A DNA stretch of 7,461 nt from an uncultured Collinsella sp. (GTDB taxonomy: Bacteria > Actinomycetota > Coriobacteriia > Coriobacteriales > Coriobacteriaceae). Location: positions 1 through 7,461 of the forward strand of contig CAAENB010000054.1 in NCBI GenBank assembly GCA_900757235.1. Reading direction: 5' to 3'. The translations under genes and the position numbers were made by a program. Positions 1 to 6,616 of the stretch are shown piece by piece. Below the pieces are notes generated by a model. It worked only from the letters and a program-made list of their open reading frames with translations. It did not search any database and had not been told where the DNA came from. How positions within the stretch are numbered: the first letter of the stretch is position 1; every line of letters begins with the position of its first letter.

Positions 1-15
1 CATGGCATGCTCCTT
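1..15 (-). promoter_or_regulatory. RBS and start codon of a further minus-strand gene leaving the window
   Basis: Read on the minus strand, AAGGAG (15 to 10) is followed after six bases by ATG (3 to 1). That is an ideal spacing, and it comes just 31 bases after the stop codon of the A24 peptidase gene. I infer that the next gene of the same operon begins here, but only its start codon lies in the window, so nothing can be said about its product. A second ATG at 8-6 is only one base from the RBS and is too close to be used. Confidence 0.55.
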
Positions 16-34
16 AAGAAGGATGCGCAATCGG

Positions 35-457
35 TTACAAAGTGCAGCCCACAACCTCGATTATGGCAAAAATCGGCACCAAAAACGGGAGCAATGGCAA
101 GGAACGCGATTTTGTGATGAGGCAGGAGAGGGCAAGGACCAGGAGCGCGGCGGCAAATGCCACGATGCCACCCAGAGGGTCGAGCGTGCAAAGCGCGAAA
201 AGCGCCTTGGCATCCCCCATGCCGATGCCGGGGGCTTGGCGAACACGACGCCAGAGCGACTCAGTGAGCACAAGGGCAAGGTAGACGATGACCGCAAGAC
301 CGGCGTGGTCAAGCGCCGTGTTAACACCTCTGTCGAGCCAAACGCCTGCAAGCGCCGCCACCGCACACACGCCGGCAAGCTCATTGGGAAACCGCCGCTC
401 ACGGGCATCAATCACCGCGCCGGCAAAGATACAAATCCAAAACGGGATATAGACCAT
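35..457 (-). CDS. A24-family prepilin peptidase-like protein (minimal, peptidase domain only)
   Basis: A 140-residue, very hydrophobic protein. It carries the two aspartate motifs of A24 aspartic peptidases: D17 in VIDARERRFPN (family form D-x-R-x-x-x-I/F-P-N) and D82 in GIGMGDAK (family form GxGDxK). These enzymes cut the leader peptides of type IV pilins, pseudopilins or Flp/Tad pilins at the inner face of the membrane. Hydrophobic segments lie around residues 3-16, 28-41, 50-66, 84-112 and 119-138. It lacks the N-terminal cysteine-containing methyltransferase domain of full-length PilD/ComC enzymes, so it resembles short TadV/CpaA-type proteases. The reading frame continues upstream to 703, but only through the terminator and the glycosyltransferase gene in another frame. 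The ATG at 457 is chosen because a perfect AAGGAGG (464-470) lies six bases before it. No pilin gene is visible. Another gene seems to start 31 bases downstream. The family call is firm; the actual substrate is unknown. Confidence 0.85.
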   Translation of the reverse strand: MVYIPFWICIFAGAVIDARERRFPNELAGVCAVAALAGVWLDRGVNTALDHAGLAVIVYLALVLTESLWRRVRQAPGIGMGDAKALFALCTLDPLGGIVAFAAALLVLALSCLITKSRSLPLLPFLVPIFAIIEVVGCTL

Positions 458-463
458 TAAAAA

Positions 464-470
464 CCTCCTT
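464..470 (-). promoter_or_regulatory. Strong ribosome binding site deciding the start of the A24 gene
   Basis: AAGGAGG on the minus strand with a six-base spacer (TTTTTA) before ATG 457. It is a full Shine-Dalgarno match and fixes the start of an otherwise over-extended open frame. It lies only about 20 bases behind the base of the preceding terminator hairpin. Confidence 0.8.
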
Positions 471-482
471 GGGCAGTCACTC

Positions 483-529
483 AAAAGCAAAAACCACCAC
501 AAAGGTGCAGGCACCTTTGTGGTGGTTTT
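483..529 (-). terminator. Rho-independent terminator after the glycosyltransferase gene
   Basis: Positions 490-508 and 511-529 are perfect reverse complements: a 19-bp stem around a two-base centre, in practice a small loop formed by opening the innermost pairs. On the minus strand the stem ends in a T-rich tail, GGTTTTTGCTTTTG. The hairpin starts nine bases after the glycosyltransferase stop codon at 538. The symmetrical stem could also stop plus-strand transcription, though that side has a poorer T-run. Confidence 0.88.
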
Positions 530-537
530 GGTGGTGG

Positions 538-1833
538 TTATTTGGCGCCTTGCATGACCTCGTCGAGGGTAACGTTGACGGCGTGTTGCGTCGGGACCCA
601 GTCGACCTTCAGGAACAGCGCGGCAACCGTGATGGGGATATAGCTGAACATAAAGATCGGGAAGGTAAACAGGTTGGTCACCAGGCGCCACTTTTGAGCG
701 CAATGAATGTGCTTGTACTCAAAGATGGTCGTGAGCAGCGCCAGGATAAAGAAGGTCTGGTACATCATCACGAACGTCATGATAAGCGAGGCGGCACAAG
801 CCTGCATCTCGACCTCGGTAGCCAAGAAACCATGCGAAAGGCCACCCACGATCAGGAACGTCGCATTGGCGAGCATGGAGATCAGGGACAGCAGCATGCC
901 CGGAGCGATGGTCATAAACATGTCATATGCGGCAAAGCGATGATAGCGGAACGTCGACTTGACCAGATGCTTGCCGTAGGTAAAAAAGACCTGGTAGAAG
1001 CCCTTGGTCCAGCGCATGCGCTGTTTCCAGGACGCCTTAAACGTCACCGGCTGCTCGTCAAAGAACTCCGCCGGCGCATAACCGATGCGGATGCCGTGAA
1101 TGGCGCAGAACGTGGTGAACTGGATGTCCTCGGTCAGTGTATGGAACTGCCAGCCGTGCATGCCCTCGATAACACTGGCGGAGATAAGGTAGCCCGAGCC
1201 CGAGACGGCGCAGGACGTCTTGCAGATATTACGCGCGTTGTTGAGGAAGCGGGCCTCACGCAAATACCAGGTGGCGTTGGCAGAGGAAATCCACGAACTG
1301 CCGAAGTTCTTGGAGTTACGATAGCTCGTGACCACATGAAAGCCCTGGTCAAAGGCATCATTCATCTTGGAGACGTAATCGCGGGAGATAACATTGTCGG
1401 CATCGAAGATAAAGTAGCCCTCAAACGTGTCGGGATACTCGTTGAGAATGCGATCGAAACCAAAGTCCATGACCCAGCTCTTGCCCTTGCGGGCCAGGTC
1501 ATTGCGCTCGTAAACAATGGCACCGGCCTCGCGCGCGAGCTGCGCCGTGTTGTCGGTGCAAGCATCGGCGACCACGAAGACCTCGATGAGCTCGGACGGA
1601 TAGTCCTGATCCTTAATAGAGCGTACGAGATTGGCGATCACGGCCTCCTCGTTATGCGCCGCGATAAAGAAGGCATAGCGGTGGAGTTTTTTGGCCTTGG
1701 GAGGCGCGACCTCGCCACGAAGAGCGCCAATGACAAAGAAGACCACCTGGTACAGAAAGCAGACCGTGAGTAGCGTAACCACAATCTGATTAAAGATCAC
1801 GATGGGCGTGTTAGTTTGTAAAAAGGCGAGCAT
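538..1833 (-). CDS. Membrane-bound family 2 glycosyltransferase (processive beta-glycosyltransferase type)
   Basis: A 431-residue protein with the signature of processive GT2 enzymes (cellulose synthase, hyaluronan synthase and IcaA/PgaC relatives). An N-terminal membrane helix lies at about 12-36. A GT-A catalytic domain follows, with FIAAHNEE (56-63), VVAD (D90), the metal/UDP-binding DAD (144-146), the catalytic-base TED (234-236) and QRMRW (271-275), the QxxRW motif that binds the acceptor chain. C-terminal membrane helices lie at about 303-332, 345-372 and 388-410, and the tail has W-x-P-x-x-H (412-417). It probably transfers sugar from a nucleotide-sugar at the cytoplasmic face of the membrane to build a surface polysaccharide or glycolipid; the sugar cannot be told from sequence. 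The ATG at 1833 is preceded by GGGAG seven bases upstream. It lies 82 bases after the pseudouridine synthase gene and ends in its own terminator, so it may be a separate unit. No partner polysaccharide gene is in the window. Confidence 0.9.
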   Translation of the reverse strand: MLAFLQTNTPIVIFNQIVVTLLTVCFLYQVVFFVIGALRGEVAPPKAKKLHRYAFFIAAHNEEAVIANLVRSIKDQDYPSELIEVFVVADACTDNTAQLAREAGAIVYERNDLARKGKSWVMDFGFDRILNEYPDTFEGYFIFDADNVISRDYVSKMNDAFDQGFHVVTSYRNSKNFGSSWISSANATWYLREARFLNNARNICKTSCAVSGSGYLISASVIEGMHGWQFHTLTEDIQFTTFCAIHGIRIGYAPAEFFDEQPVTFKASWKQRMRWTKGFYQVFFTYGKHLVKSTFRYHRFAAYDMFMTIAPGMLLSLISMLANATFLIVGGLSHGFLATEVEMQACAASLIMTFVMMYQTFFILALLTTIFEYKHIHCAQKWRLVTNLFTFPIFMFSYIPITVAALFLKVDWVPTQHAVNVTLDEVMQGAK

Positions 1834-1867
1834 GCAGGCTCCCGAGAACGCGTTACGTAAACAACCG

Positions 1868-1897
1868 TATATCTTACCGTAGGCTAACCGAGTTCAA
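1868..1897 (-). promoter_or_regulatory. Possible promoter of the glycosyltransferase gene
   Basis: In the 82-base gap before the gene, the minus strand shows TTGAAC (1892-1897) and, downstream, TAAGAT (1871-1876, 15-base spacer) or the overlapping GATATA (1868-1873, 18-base spacer). The match to a sigma-70-type promoter is only fair. It rests on two weak boxes in one of the few AT-richer spots here. Confidence 0.28.
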
Positions 1898-1915
1898 GAA
1901 ACCACCTAATACTGG

Positions 1916-2929
1916 TTAGGGTTCGAGCAGACCGAGCTGCGGAACGATTTCGTCGCCGGCGGCAGTGCGGCCGAGCGAGCGCGGGGCTAGGTCATCCAGA
2001 ACGGCGGCGAGATCCCACGGCAGCTCATCGCGGCACTCAATGCGCTCCCCCGTCACGGGATGATCGAACGCCACACGCCAGGAATGGAGGAATTGCCTGG
2101 TCAAACCCTGGTCGGCACGCGCATCGCACTTACCGTAGAGCGGATCGCCCACGCAGGCGTGGTTGATATGGCGCATGTGCACGCGAATCTGATGCGTGCG
2201 ACCCGTAAACAGGTGGCACTCGACGAGCGTATAGCCATCGTCAAAACGCGTGGAATCGAAGCGCTCGAGGACCCTAAAGGTCGTAATGGCCTGGCGCGCG
2301 AAAGGATCGTCCGAAACCGCCATCTTGACACGGTCGCGCGTAGAACGGGCAATGCCGGTGTTAATGGTGCCCTCGTCCATGGCAATGTGGCCGTGGACGA
2401 GCGTAATGTAGCGGCGGTCGAGCGTGCGCGTGCGGATGAGATTCTGAAGCGCGCGCTGGGTGTCGTCGTCTTTTGCCGCGAGCATAAGGCCCGAGGTGTC
2501 ACGATCCAGGCGATGCACGATGCCGGGGCGGTCCTCGCCCTGCACGGTGCCCAGATGGTCAATGCCACAGTGATAGACCAAGGCGTTCGCAAGGGTGCCG
2601 CTCTCGTGGCCATGGGCGGGATGGCACACCAGACCGCGCTGCTTGGAGAGCACGATGAGGTAGTCGTCCTCGTAGCGGATATCGAGGGGAATGGCCTCGG
2701 GAATCACATCGGTGGGATCGTGCGGCTCGGGCAAATCGACCGAAATACGGTCGCCGGAGCGCACGGCATACTTTTTTGACAGGCATGTCTCGCCGTTGAC
2801 GGCAACGGCACCGCCCTCGATCAGATGCGCGCAGGCAGAGCGCGTAGGGCAGCCGTCAATAGCGCCCAGATAGGCGTCAAGACGCTGACCAGCGGCATCG
2901 TCGGCAACAAGGATATGGATGTCGGCCAT
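1916..2929 (-). CDS. RluD-like ribosomal large subunit pseudouridine synthase (RluA family)
   Basis: A 337-residue protein, a usual length for RluC/RluD-type enzymes. Residues 10-65 form an S4 RNA-binding domain (AGQRLDAYL, then AVAVNGE and SGDRI). The pseudouridine synthase domain follows with GIVHRLDRDTSGLMLAAK; D142 of HRLD is the catalytic aspartate of this superfamily. FTGRTHQIRVHM (about 242-253) and the following CVGDPLYG match the family's C-terminal motifs. The enzyme isomerises specific uridines of 23S rRNA (or, in some members, tRNA) to pseudouridine; which sites cannot be read from sequence, so no symbol is given. Its ATG overlaps the lspA stop by one base (TAATG). A Shine-Dalgarno AAAGGAG (2939-2945) lies inside the end of lspA, so the two are co-transcribed and probably translationally coupled. 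The lspA–RluA-family pairing is widely conserved in Gram-positive bacteria. The last 25 or so residues after PRSLGR are poorly conserved tail. Confidence 0.93.
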   Translation of the reverse strand: MADIHILVADDAAGQRLDAYLGAIDGCPTRSACAHLIEGGAVAVNGETCLSKKYAVRSGDRISVDLPEPHDPTDVIPEAIPLDIRYEDDYLIVLSKQRGLVCHPAHGHESGTLANALVYHCGIDHLGTVQGEDRPGIVHRLDRDTSGLMLAAKDDDTQRALQNLIRTRTLDRRYITLVHGHIAMDEGTINTGIARSTRDRVKMAVSDDPFARQAITTFRVLERFDSTRFDDGYTLVECHLFTGRTHQIRVHMRHINHACVGDPLYGKCDARADQGLTRQFLHSWRVAFDHPVTGERIECRDELPWDLAAVLDDLAPRSLGRTAAGDEIVPQLGLLEP

Positions 2930-3528
2930 TAGCGCTCGCTCCTTTCGCGAATCTTGCGGGCACGCTCCCCACGCTGCTGGGCCTTGCGCTTAGCGCGGGC
3001 CTCGTCACGGGCGTTGAGTTCGGCGGTCGCGTCGACCTCACGGGCCGCAGGACTCAAGAACATGTAGCCGATGAGGGCAAGCACCACACCGACCGTAATG
3101 CCGACATCGGCCACATTGAAGACGGGGAAGTCGATGAAGGTGGTGGCAATAAAATCGGTCACAAAGCCAAAAGCCAGACGGTCGATCGCATTGCCAATGG
3201 CGCCGCCCACGACCATAGCCATGCCCACAACCTCAAAGCGAGCAAGCTGGGGCGCGCGAAGCAAGTACACCGCGATCGCAACGATAACGACAAACGCCAG
3301 CACGGCAAACGCGAGGCCATGTCCCTCGCCCAAGCTAAAGGCAGCACCGATGTTACGCACGAAAAGGAAGTCGATCACACCGGGGATAATAGTCACATGC
3401 AGAGCATCGCCGACGGCACGAACCGCAAGCTTGGTCAGCTGGTCAACAAGCAGCACGGCCAACGCCACGCTACCAGCAACACCCAACCGCCAACGCAAAG
3501 GCGGCGTCATATCCGCAGAACGACCCAA
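2929..3528 (-). CDS. lspA: Lipoprotein signal peptidase (signal peptidase II)
   Basis: A 199-residue membrane protein. It cuts the signal peptide of diacylglyceryl-modified prolipoproteins just before the lipid-bearing cysteine. Family motifs are present in order: VDQLTK (28-33), FVRNIGAAFS (56-65), GGAIGNAIDRL (108-118) with catalytic D116, TDFI (124-127) and FPVFNVADVGI (134-144) with catalytic D141. Four hydrophobic segments lie at about 15-37, 71-90, 98-117 and 139-160. Residues 160-199 are an unusually charged Arg/Lys/Glu tail beyond the usual family end. The start is read as TTG at 3528, with GGGG about eight bases upstream; an in-frame ATG six codons later (3510) lacks a good ribosome binding site but cannot be excluded. 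It overlaps the pseudouridine synthase gene by one base. ileS lies 240 bases upstream in the same direction, a common neighbour of lspA, but the gap is packed with hairpins and lspA probably has its own promoter. Confidence 0.95.
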   Translation of the reverse strand: MGRSADMTPPLRWRLGVAGSVALAVLLVDQLTKLAVRAVGDALHVTIIPGVIDFLFVRNIGAAFSLGEGHGLAFAVLAFVVIVAIAVYLLRAPQLARFEVVGMAMVVGGAIGNAIDRLAFGFVTDFIATTFIDFPVFNVADVGITVGVVLALIGYMFLSPAAREVDATAELNARDEARAKRKAQQRGERARKIRERSER

Positions 3529-3573
3529 ATCAATCCCCTACCCTCAAAAACATCGAATTACGTTTAACGCAAA

Positions 3574-3590
3574 TCAATATCTTATATTGA
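3574..3590. promoter_or_regulatory. AT-rich 17-base palindrome upstream of lspA
   Basis: TCAATAT-CTT-ATATTGA is a perfect inverted repeat with seven-base arms and a three-base centre, ending 46 bases before the lspA TTG start. It sits in the most AT-rich part of the gap. It could be an operator for a dimeric repressor or simply overlap an lspA promoter: the minus strand here reads TATAAG and TAAGAT, but no convincing -35 box is placed correctly. Function is unproven. Confidence 0.35.
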
Positions 3591-3629
3591 CCAGCAACGA
3601 AATAGCCGATGATTCGCTACCAACAGCGA

Positions 3630-3728
3630 AAACCCGCCAGAGCGAGCAAGGTGCCTTGAAGCAAGGCGGCATAGACCTTCTGGTCATGCCGCCGAAGCTG
3701 AAAGGCAGATTGCCGCTCTGGCGGGTTT
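3630..3728 (-). other. Branched inverted-repeat element between ileS and lspA (terminator or structured RNA)
   Basis: Positions 3630-3644 (AAACCCGCCAGAGCG on the plus strand) and 3714-3728 are perfect reverse complements and enclose 69 bases that themselves fold. GGCGGCAT (3665-3672) pairs with 3686-3693 and continues as GACC/GGTC (3674-3677 with 3682-3685) past one bulged base, closing a four-base loop. CAAGG/CCTTG (3647-3651 with 3654-3658) and GGCA/TGCC (3704-3707 with 3711-3714) give small side hairpins. On the minus strand the closing stem ends in GGGTTTTC, a short T-run. It could be the ileS terminator, a processed small RNA, or a small non-coding repeat. No protein frame fits it. Confidence 0.5.
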
Positions 3729-3741
3729 GCAGCGTCGAGCC

Positions 3742-3769
3742 GTTACGCGGTTTGGTAAAACCGCGTAAC
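3742..3769 (-). other. Perfect 12-bp hairpin at the end of ileS
   Basis: GTTACGCGGTTT (3742-3753) pairs with AAACCGCGTAAC (3758-3769) around a four-base loop. The hairpin begins on the last base of the ileS stop codon. On the minus strand it is followed by GGCTCGACGC and not a T-run, so it is not a standard intrinsic terminator alone. It may protect the 3' end of the mRNA or act together with the larger fold downstream. Confidence 0.55.
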
Positions 3770-6570
3770 TAGAGTGCGTTCGCGCACCTCTTACAGATAT
3801 GAGCGTGGCCGTTGTACTCGCCGACGGTGGTGCGGTAGTTCCAGCAACGGTCGCAGCACTCGCCCTCGGCAGCCTCGATGGCAACGGAGAGCTCCTCGCC
3901 CTGGGTCAGCTCAACATCGGAGACGATGTAGAACTCGGCCAGGTCGACGGCCTTGTCGCCGGTCAGCAGCGCGTACATCTCGGCGGGAACGACCGCCTTG
4001 ACGCGGACCTGCTGGCTCTTGGTGAAGGTGCCGGCGGAGCGGGCGTCCTCAAGGGCCTTGGTCACGGCGCTACGGAGCTCGAGTGAAGCCTCGAGCACGC
4101 CCTCAAACTCATTGGCCTCGTCGATCGTGATGGGCGACTTGTACCAATCGAGCAGCGCGGCGTACTTCTGATGATCGACGCAGCCGGCGGGCGCATAGGC
4201 CATGGCCTCGTCGACCGTGTAGGACAGGATCGGCTGCAGGTCGCGCATGAGCATCGAGAAGAGCTCGGCCAGCACGGTTTGGGCGCTGCGACGCTCGAGC
4301 GAGCCGGGCTTCTCGCAGTACAGACGGTCCTTCAGGGCGTCGAGGTACACGTTGGAAAGCTCAGTCACCACGAAGTCGTAGAGTGCACGGTAGGCACGCG
4401 GGAACTCGTAGCTGGCATAAGCATCGTCAACCTCGGCCTGGACCTGAGTCAGGCGGGCAACCATGAGCTTGTCGAGCGGCAGCAGGTCGGCAAAGGCGAC
4501 GCCGTCGGTCTCGGGCTCAAACTGACCCTCGAGCTCGGAGAGCAGGAAGCGCAGCGTGTTGCGGAAACGACGGTAGGCATCGGACGTACGAGCGAGAATC
4601 TCGTGGTCGATGGAGACGTCGGAGCTGGTATCGACGGAGGCGACCCACAGACGGATGATGTCGGCACCCATCTCGTCGCAGACCTTGTTGGGGTCGATGA
4701 CGTTGCCGAGTGACTTAGACATCTTACGGCCCTGGCCGTCGAGGGTGAAGCCCTGCGAGACGACCGCCTTGTACGGAGCGTGGCCGTTGGCGCCCACCGA
4801 GGTGAGCAGTGAGCTCTGGAACCAACCGCGGTGCTGGTCAGAGCCCTCGAGGTAGACGTCCGCCGGGTACTCCAGCTCGGGACGGTACTCGCAGACGGCC
4901 TTCCAAGACACGCCGGAGTCCCACCACACGTCAAGGATGTCCTTATCAGCCTTGAGGTGATGGCCACCGCACTTGGGGCAGACGCAGGCCTCGCCCAGAT
5001 AGCTCTCAGGAGCGTCGGTGAACCAGGCGTCGGAGCCCTTCTCGTGGAAGAGATTGATGACGGCGTCGAGCGTGGCGTCGTTCATGACCTTCTCGCCGCA
5101 GTCGGCGCAGGTGTAGCTGGGGATAGGCACACCCCAGTTGCGCTGACGGCTGATGCACCAGTCGGGACGCTGCTCGACCATGGCGCCAATGCGGTTGGCG
5201 GCGTGGGCCGGATACCACTTGACGTTCTGGCGGACCTCTTTGCCAGCCTGCTCGCGCAAGCCAGTCTTGTCCATCGAGACGAACCACTGGTCGGTAGCAC
5301 GGAAGAGCACCGGGTGCTTGCAGCGCCAGCAGTGCGGATAGCTGTGCGTGATCTTCTTCTCAAGGACCAGGGTGCCGCGCTCGCGCAGGAACTCGATAAT
5401 GTGCGGGTTGGCCTCATCGGTATCCATACCGCTGAAGGGGCCGCCGGTGCCAAACTCCTCGCCGGTGTAAAACTTGCCGTCGTCATCGACCGGCATGCAG
5501 ATGTCGGTGATGCCCTCCTTGAGGCAGGCAAAGTAGTCGTCGACGCCGTGGCCGGGCGAGTTGTGGACGATACCGGTACCGTCATCGACACCGACGTAAT
5601 CGGCCAGCAGTGCCACGCCCTCGACACCGTCAAAGATCGGCTGCTTGTAGTGGATGTGGTGGAAGGTCTCGGCGGGAACCACGTAGGGCTTGCCGTCGAC
5701 CATAACCGGGGTGTACTCCCAGCCAAACTCCTCGCAGCACTTGGGAGCCAGGTCCTCGAGCATGACCTCGGCACGACCATCGTGCTCAACGGCGACATAG
5801 GCGGCGCCGGGCTTAAGGGAAACGGCCTGGTCGGAGGGAATGGTCCACGGCGTGGTCGTCCAGATGATAAAGTCGACCGGGCCATCGAAGCCCTCGAGGC
5901 CGGCGGGCTTGGAGGTCATCTCAAAGCGGACGAAAATGGAGGGGCTCGTCTCGTCGGAGTACTCGATCTCGGCCTCGGCCAGCGCGGTGTGGCAGTGCTT
6001 GCACCAGTGAACCGGCTTGTGGCCACGATAGATCATGCCCTTGTCGAACATGGCCTTAAAGACCTCGATGTCGGCAGCGTCATGCTGGTGATAGAGCGTA
6101 AGATAGGGGTTGTCCCAGTCGCCGAGCACGCCCAGACGACGGAAGCCGGCCTTCTGCAGCTCGATGTTCTCGACAGCGAACTTGTTGCAGAGCTCACGGA
6201 TCTTAGCCGTGGGGGTCTGGTTGAACTTCTCGGTGCCGAGCTTCTCCTCGACCTTGTGCTCGATCGGCTGGCCGTGGCAGTCCCAACCGGGGACATAAGG
6301 GACCTCATAGCCCTGCATCATCCAGTAGCGGTTGATCATGTCCTTGGAGATCTTATTCATGGCGTGGCCGATGTGGATCGGACCGTTGGCGTACGGAGGG
6401 CCGTCGTGCAGCACGAACTTCTTGTGACCCTCGTTCTTCTTCAGAACCTGCTCGTAGACCTTGTTGTCCTGCCAGTCCTTGAGTCGCTTGGGCTCGGACT
6501 TGGAAAGACCGGCACGCATGGGAAAACCGGTCTTGGGCAGATTCATCGTCTGCTTGTACTCGTTTGCCAC
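3769..6570 (-). CDS. ileS: Isoleucyl-tRNA synthetase
   Basis: A 933-residue class Ia synthetase, close to the 920-940 usual for bacteria. It charges tRNA-Ile with isoleucine in the cytoplasm and edits mischarged valine. In order: NLPKTGFPMRA (10-20), HIGH (66-69) in the ATP site, the threonine-rich editing motif WTTTPWTIP (237-245), the editing-pocket strand HNSPGHGVDDY (336-346) with D345, DVWWDSG (547-553), KMSKS (616-620), the anticodon-binding helical domain (about 690-860), and a C-terminal zinc site formed by C906, C909, C926 and C929. A further CxxC pair (488/491 and 531/534) may bind a second zinc in the catalytic core. The GTG at 6570 is chosen because AAAGGGG lies four bases upstream and MANEYKQTMNLPKTGFPM aligns with family N-termini. 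The frame extends 16 codons further to a TTG at 6618, but that part lies in the leader's terminator. It is controlled by an isoleucine T-box upstream. lspA follows after 240 bases. Confidence 0.98.
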   Translation of the reverse strand: MANEYKQTMNLPKTGFPMRAGLSKSEPKRLKDWQDNKVYEQVLKKNEGHKKFVLHDGPPYANGPIHIGHAMNKISKDMINRYWMMQGYEVPYVPGWDCHGQPIEHKVEEKLGTEKFNQTPTAKIRELCNKFAVENIELQKAGFRRLGVLGDWDNPYLTLYHQHDAADIEVFKAMFDKGMIYRGHKPVHWCKHCHTALAEAEIEYSDETSPSIFVRFEMTSKPAGLEGFDGPVDFIIWTTTPWTIPSDQAVSLKPGAAYVAVEHDGRAEVMLEDLAPKCCEEFGWEYTPVMVDGKPYVVPAETFHHIHYKQPIFDGVEGVALLADYVGVDDGTGIVHNSPGHGVDDYFACLKEGITDICMPVDDDGKFYTGEEFGTGGPFSGMDTDEANPHIIEFLRERGTLVLEKKITHSYPHCWRCKHPVLFRATDQWFVSMDKTGLREQAGKEVRQNVKWYPAHAANRIGAMVEQRPDWCISRQRNWGVPIPSYTCADCGEKVMNDATLDAVINLFHEKGSDAWFTDAPESYLGEACVCPKCGGHHLKADKDILDVWWDSGVSWKAVCEYRPELEYPADVYLEGSDQHRGWFQSSLLTSVGANGHAPYKAVVSQGFTLDGQGRKMSKSLGNVIDPNKVCDEMGADIIRLWVASVDTSSDVSIDHEILARTSDAYRRFRNTLRFLLSELEGQFEPETDGVAFADLLPLDKLMVARLTQVQAEVDDAYASYEFPRAYRALYDFVVTELSNVYLDALKDRLYCEKPGSLERRSAQTVLAELFSMLMRDLQPILSYTVDEAMAYAPAGCVDHQKYAALLDWYKSPITIDEANEFEGVLEASLELRSAVTKALEDARSAGTFTKSQQVRVKAVVPAEMYALLTGDKAVDLAEFYIVSDVELTQGEELSVAIEAAEGECCDRCWNYRTTVGEYNGHAHICKRCANAL

Positions 6571-6587
6571 GGTACCCCTTTCATGTC

Positions 6588-6616
6588 GTGGGCGCGCACG
6601 CCCTCTGGGCACCCAC
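6588..6616 (-). other. Second hairpin just upstream of the ileS ribosome binding site
   Basis: On the minus strand GTGGGTGC (6616-6609) can pair with GCGCCCAC (6595-6588), eight pairs including one G-U, around a 13-base loop. It lies between the T-box terminator and the ribosome binding site AAAGGGG (6575-6581) and does not cover that site. It may be an extra attenuation element or a 5' stability hairpin of the read-through transcript. Confidence 0.4.

Noticed and set aside
458..703. N-terminal extension of the A24 peptidase up to 703
   Set aside because: It would translate the terminator hairpin and the 3' end of the glycosyltransferase gene in another frame. The perfect RBS before ATG 457 and the family's N-terminal pattern favour the short form.
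469..1773. 434-codon open frame on the plus strand
   Set aside because: It is antisense to the glycosyltransferase gene, begins inside the terminator hairpin, and has shadow-like composition with no motif.
1905..1920. Small hairpin CCTAA/TTAGG at the pseudouridine synthase stop codon as a terminator
   Set aside because: It has only five AT-containing pairs with no following T-run, too weak to call.
2060..2779. 239-codon plus-strand open frame opposite the pseudouridine synthase gene
   Set aside because: It is a complementary shadow of a well-supported gene, without an RBS or recognisable domain.
3071..3772. 233-codon plus-strand open frame across lspA and the ileS–lspA gap
   Set aside because: It is a Thr/Ser/Ala-rich antisense shadow that runs through the hairpin-rich gap, with no coding signature.
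6543..6584. Short out-of-frame ORF from ATG 6584 as a leader peptide
   Set aside because: It overlaps the ileS RBS and start and ends after about a dozen codons. There is no RBS of its own and the T-box already explains the control.
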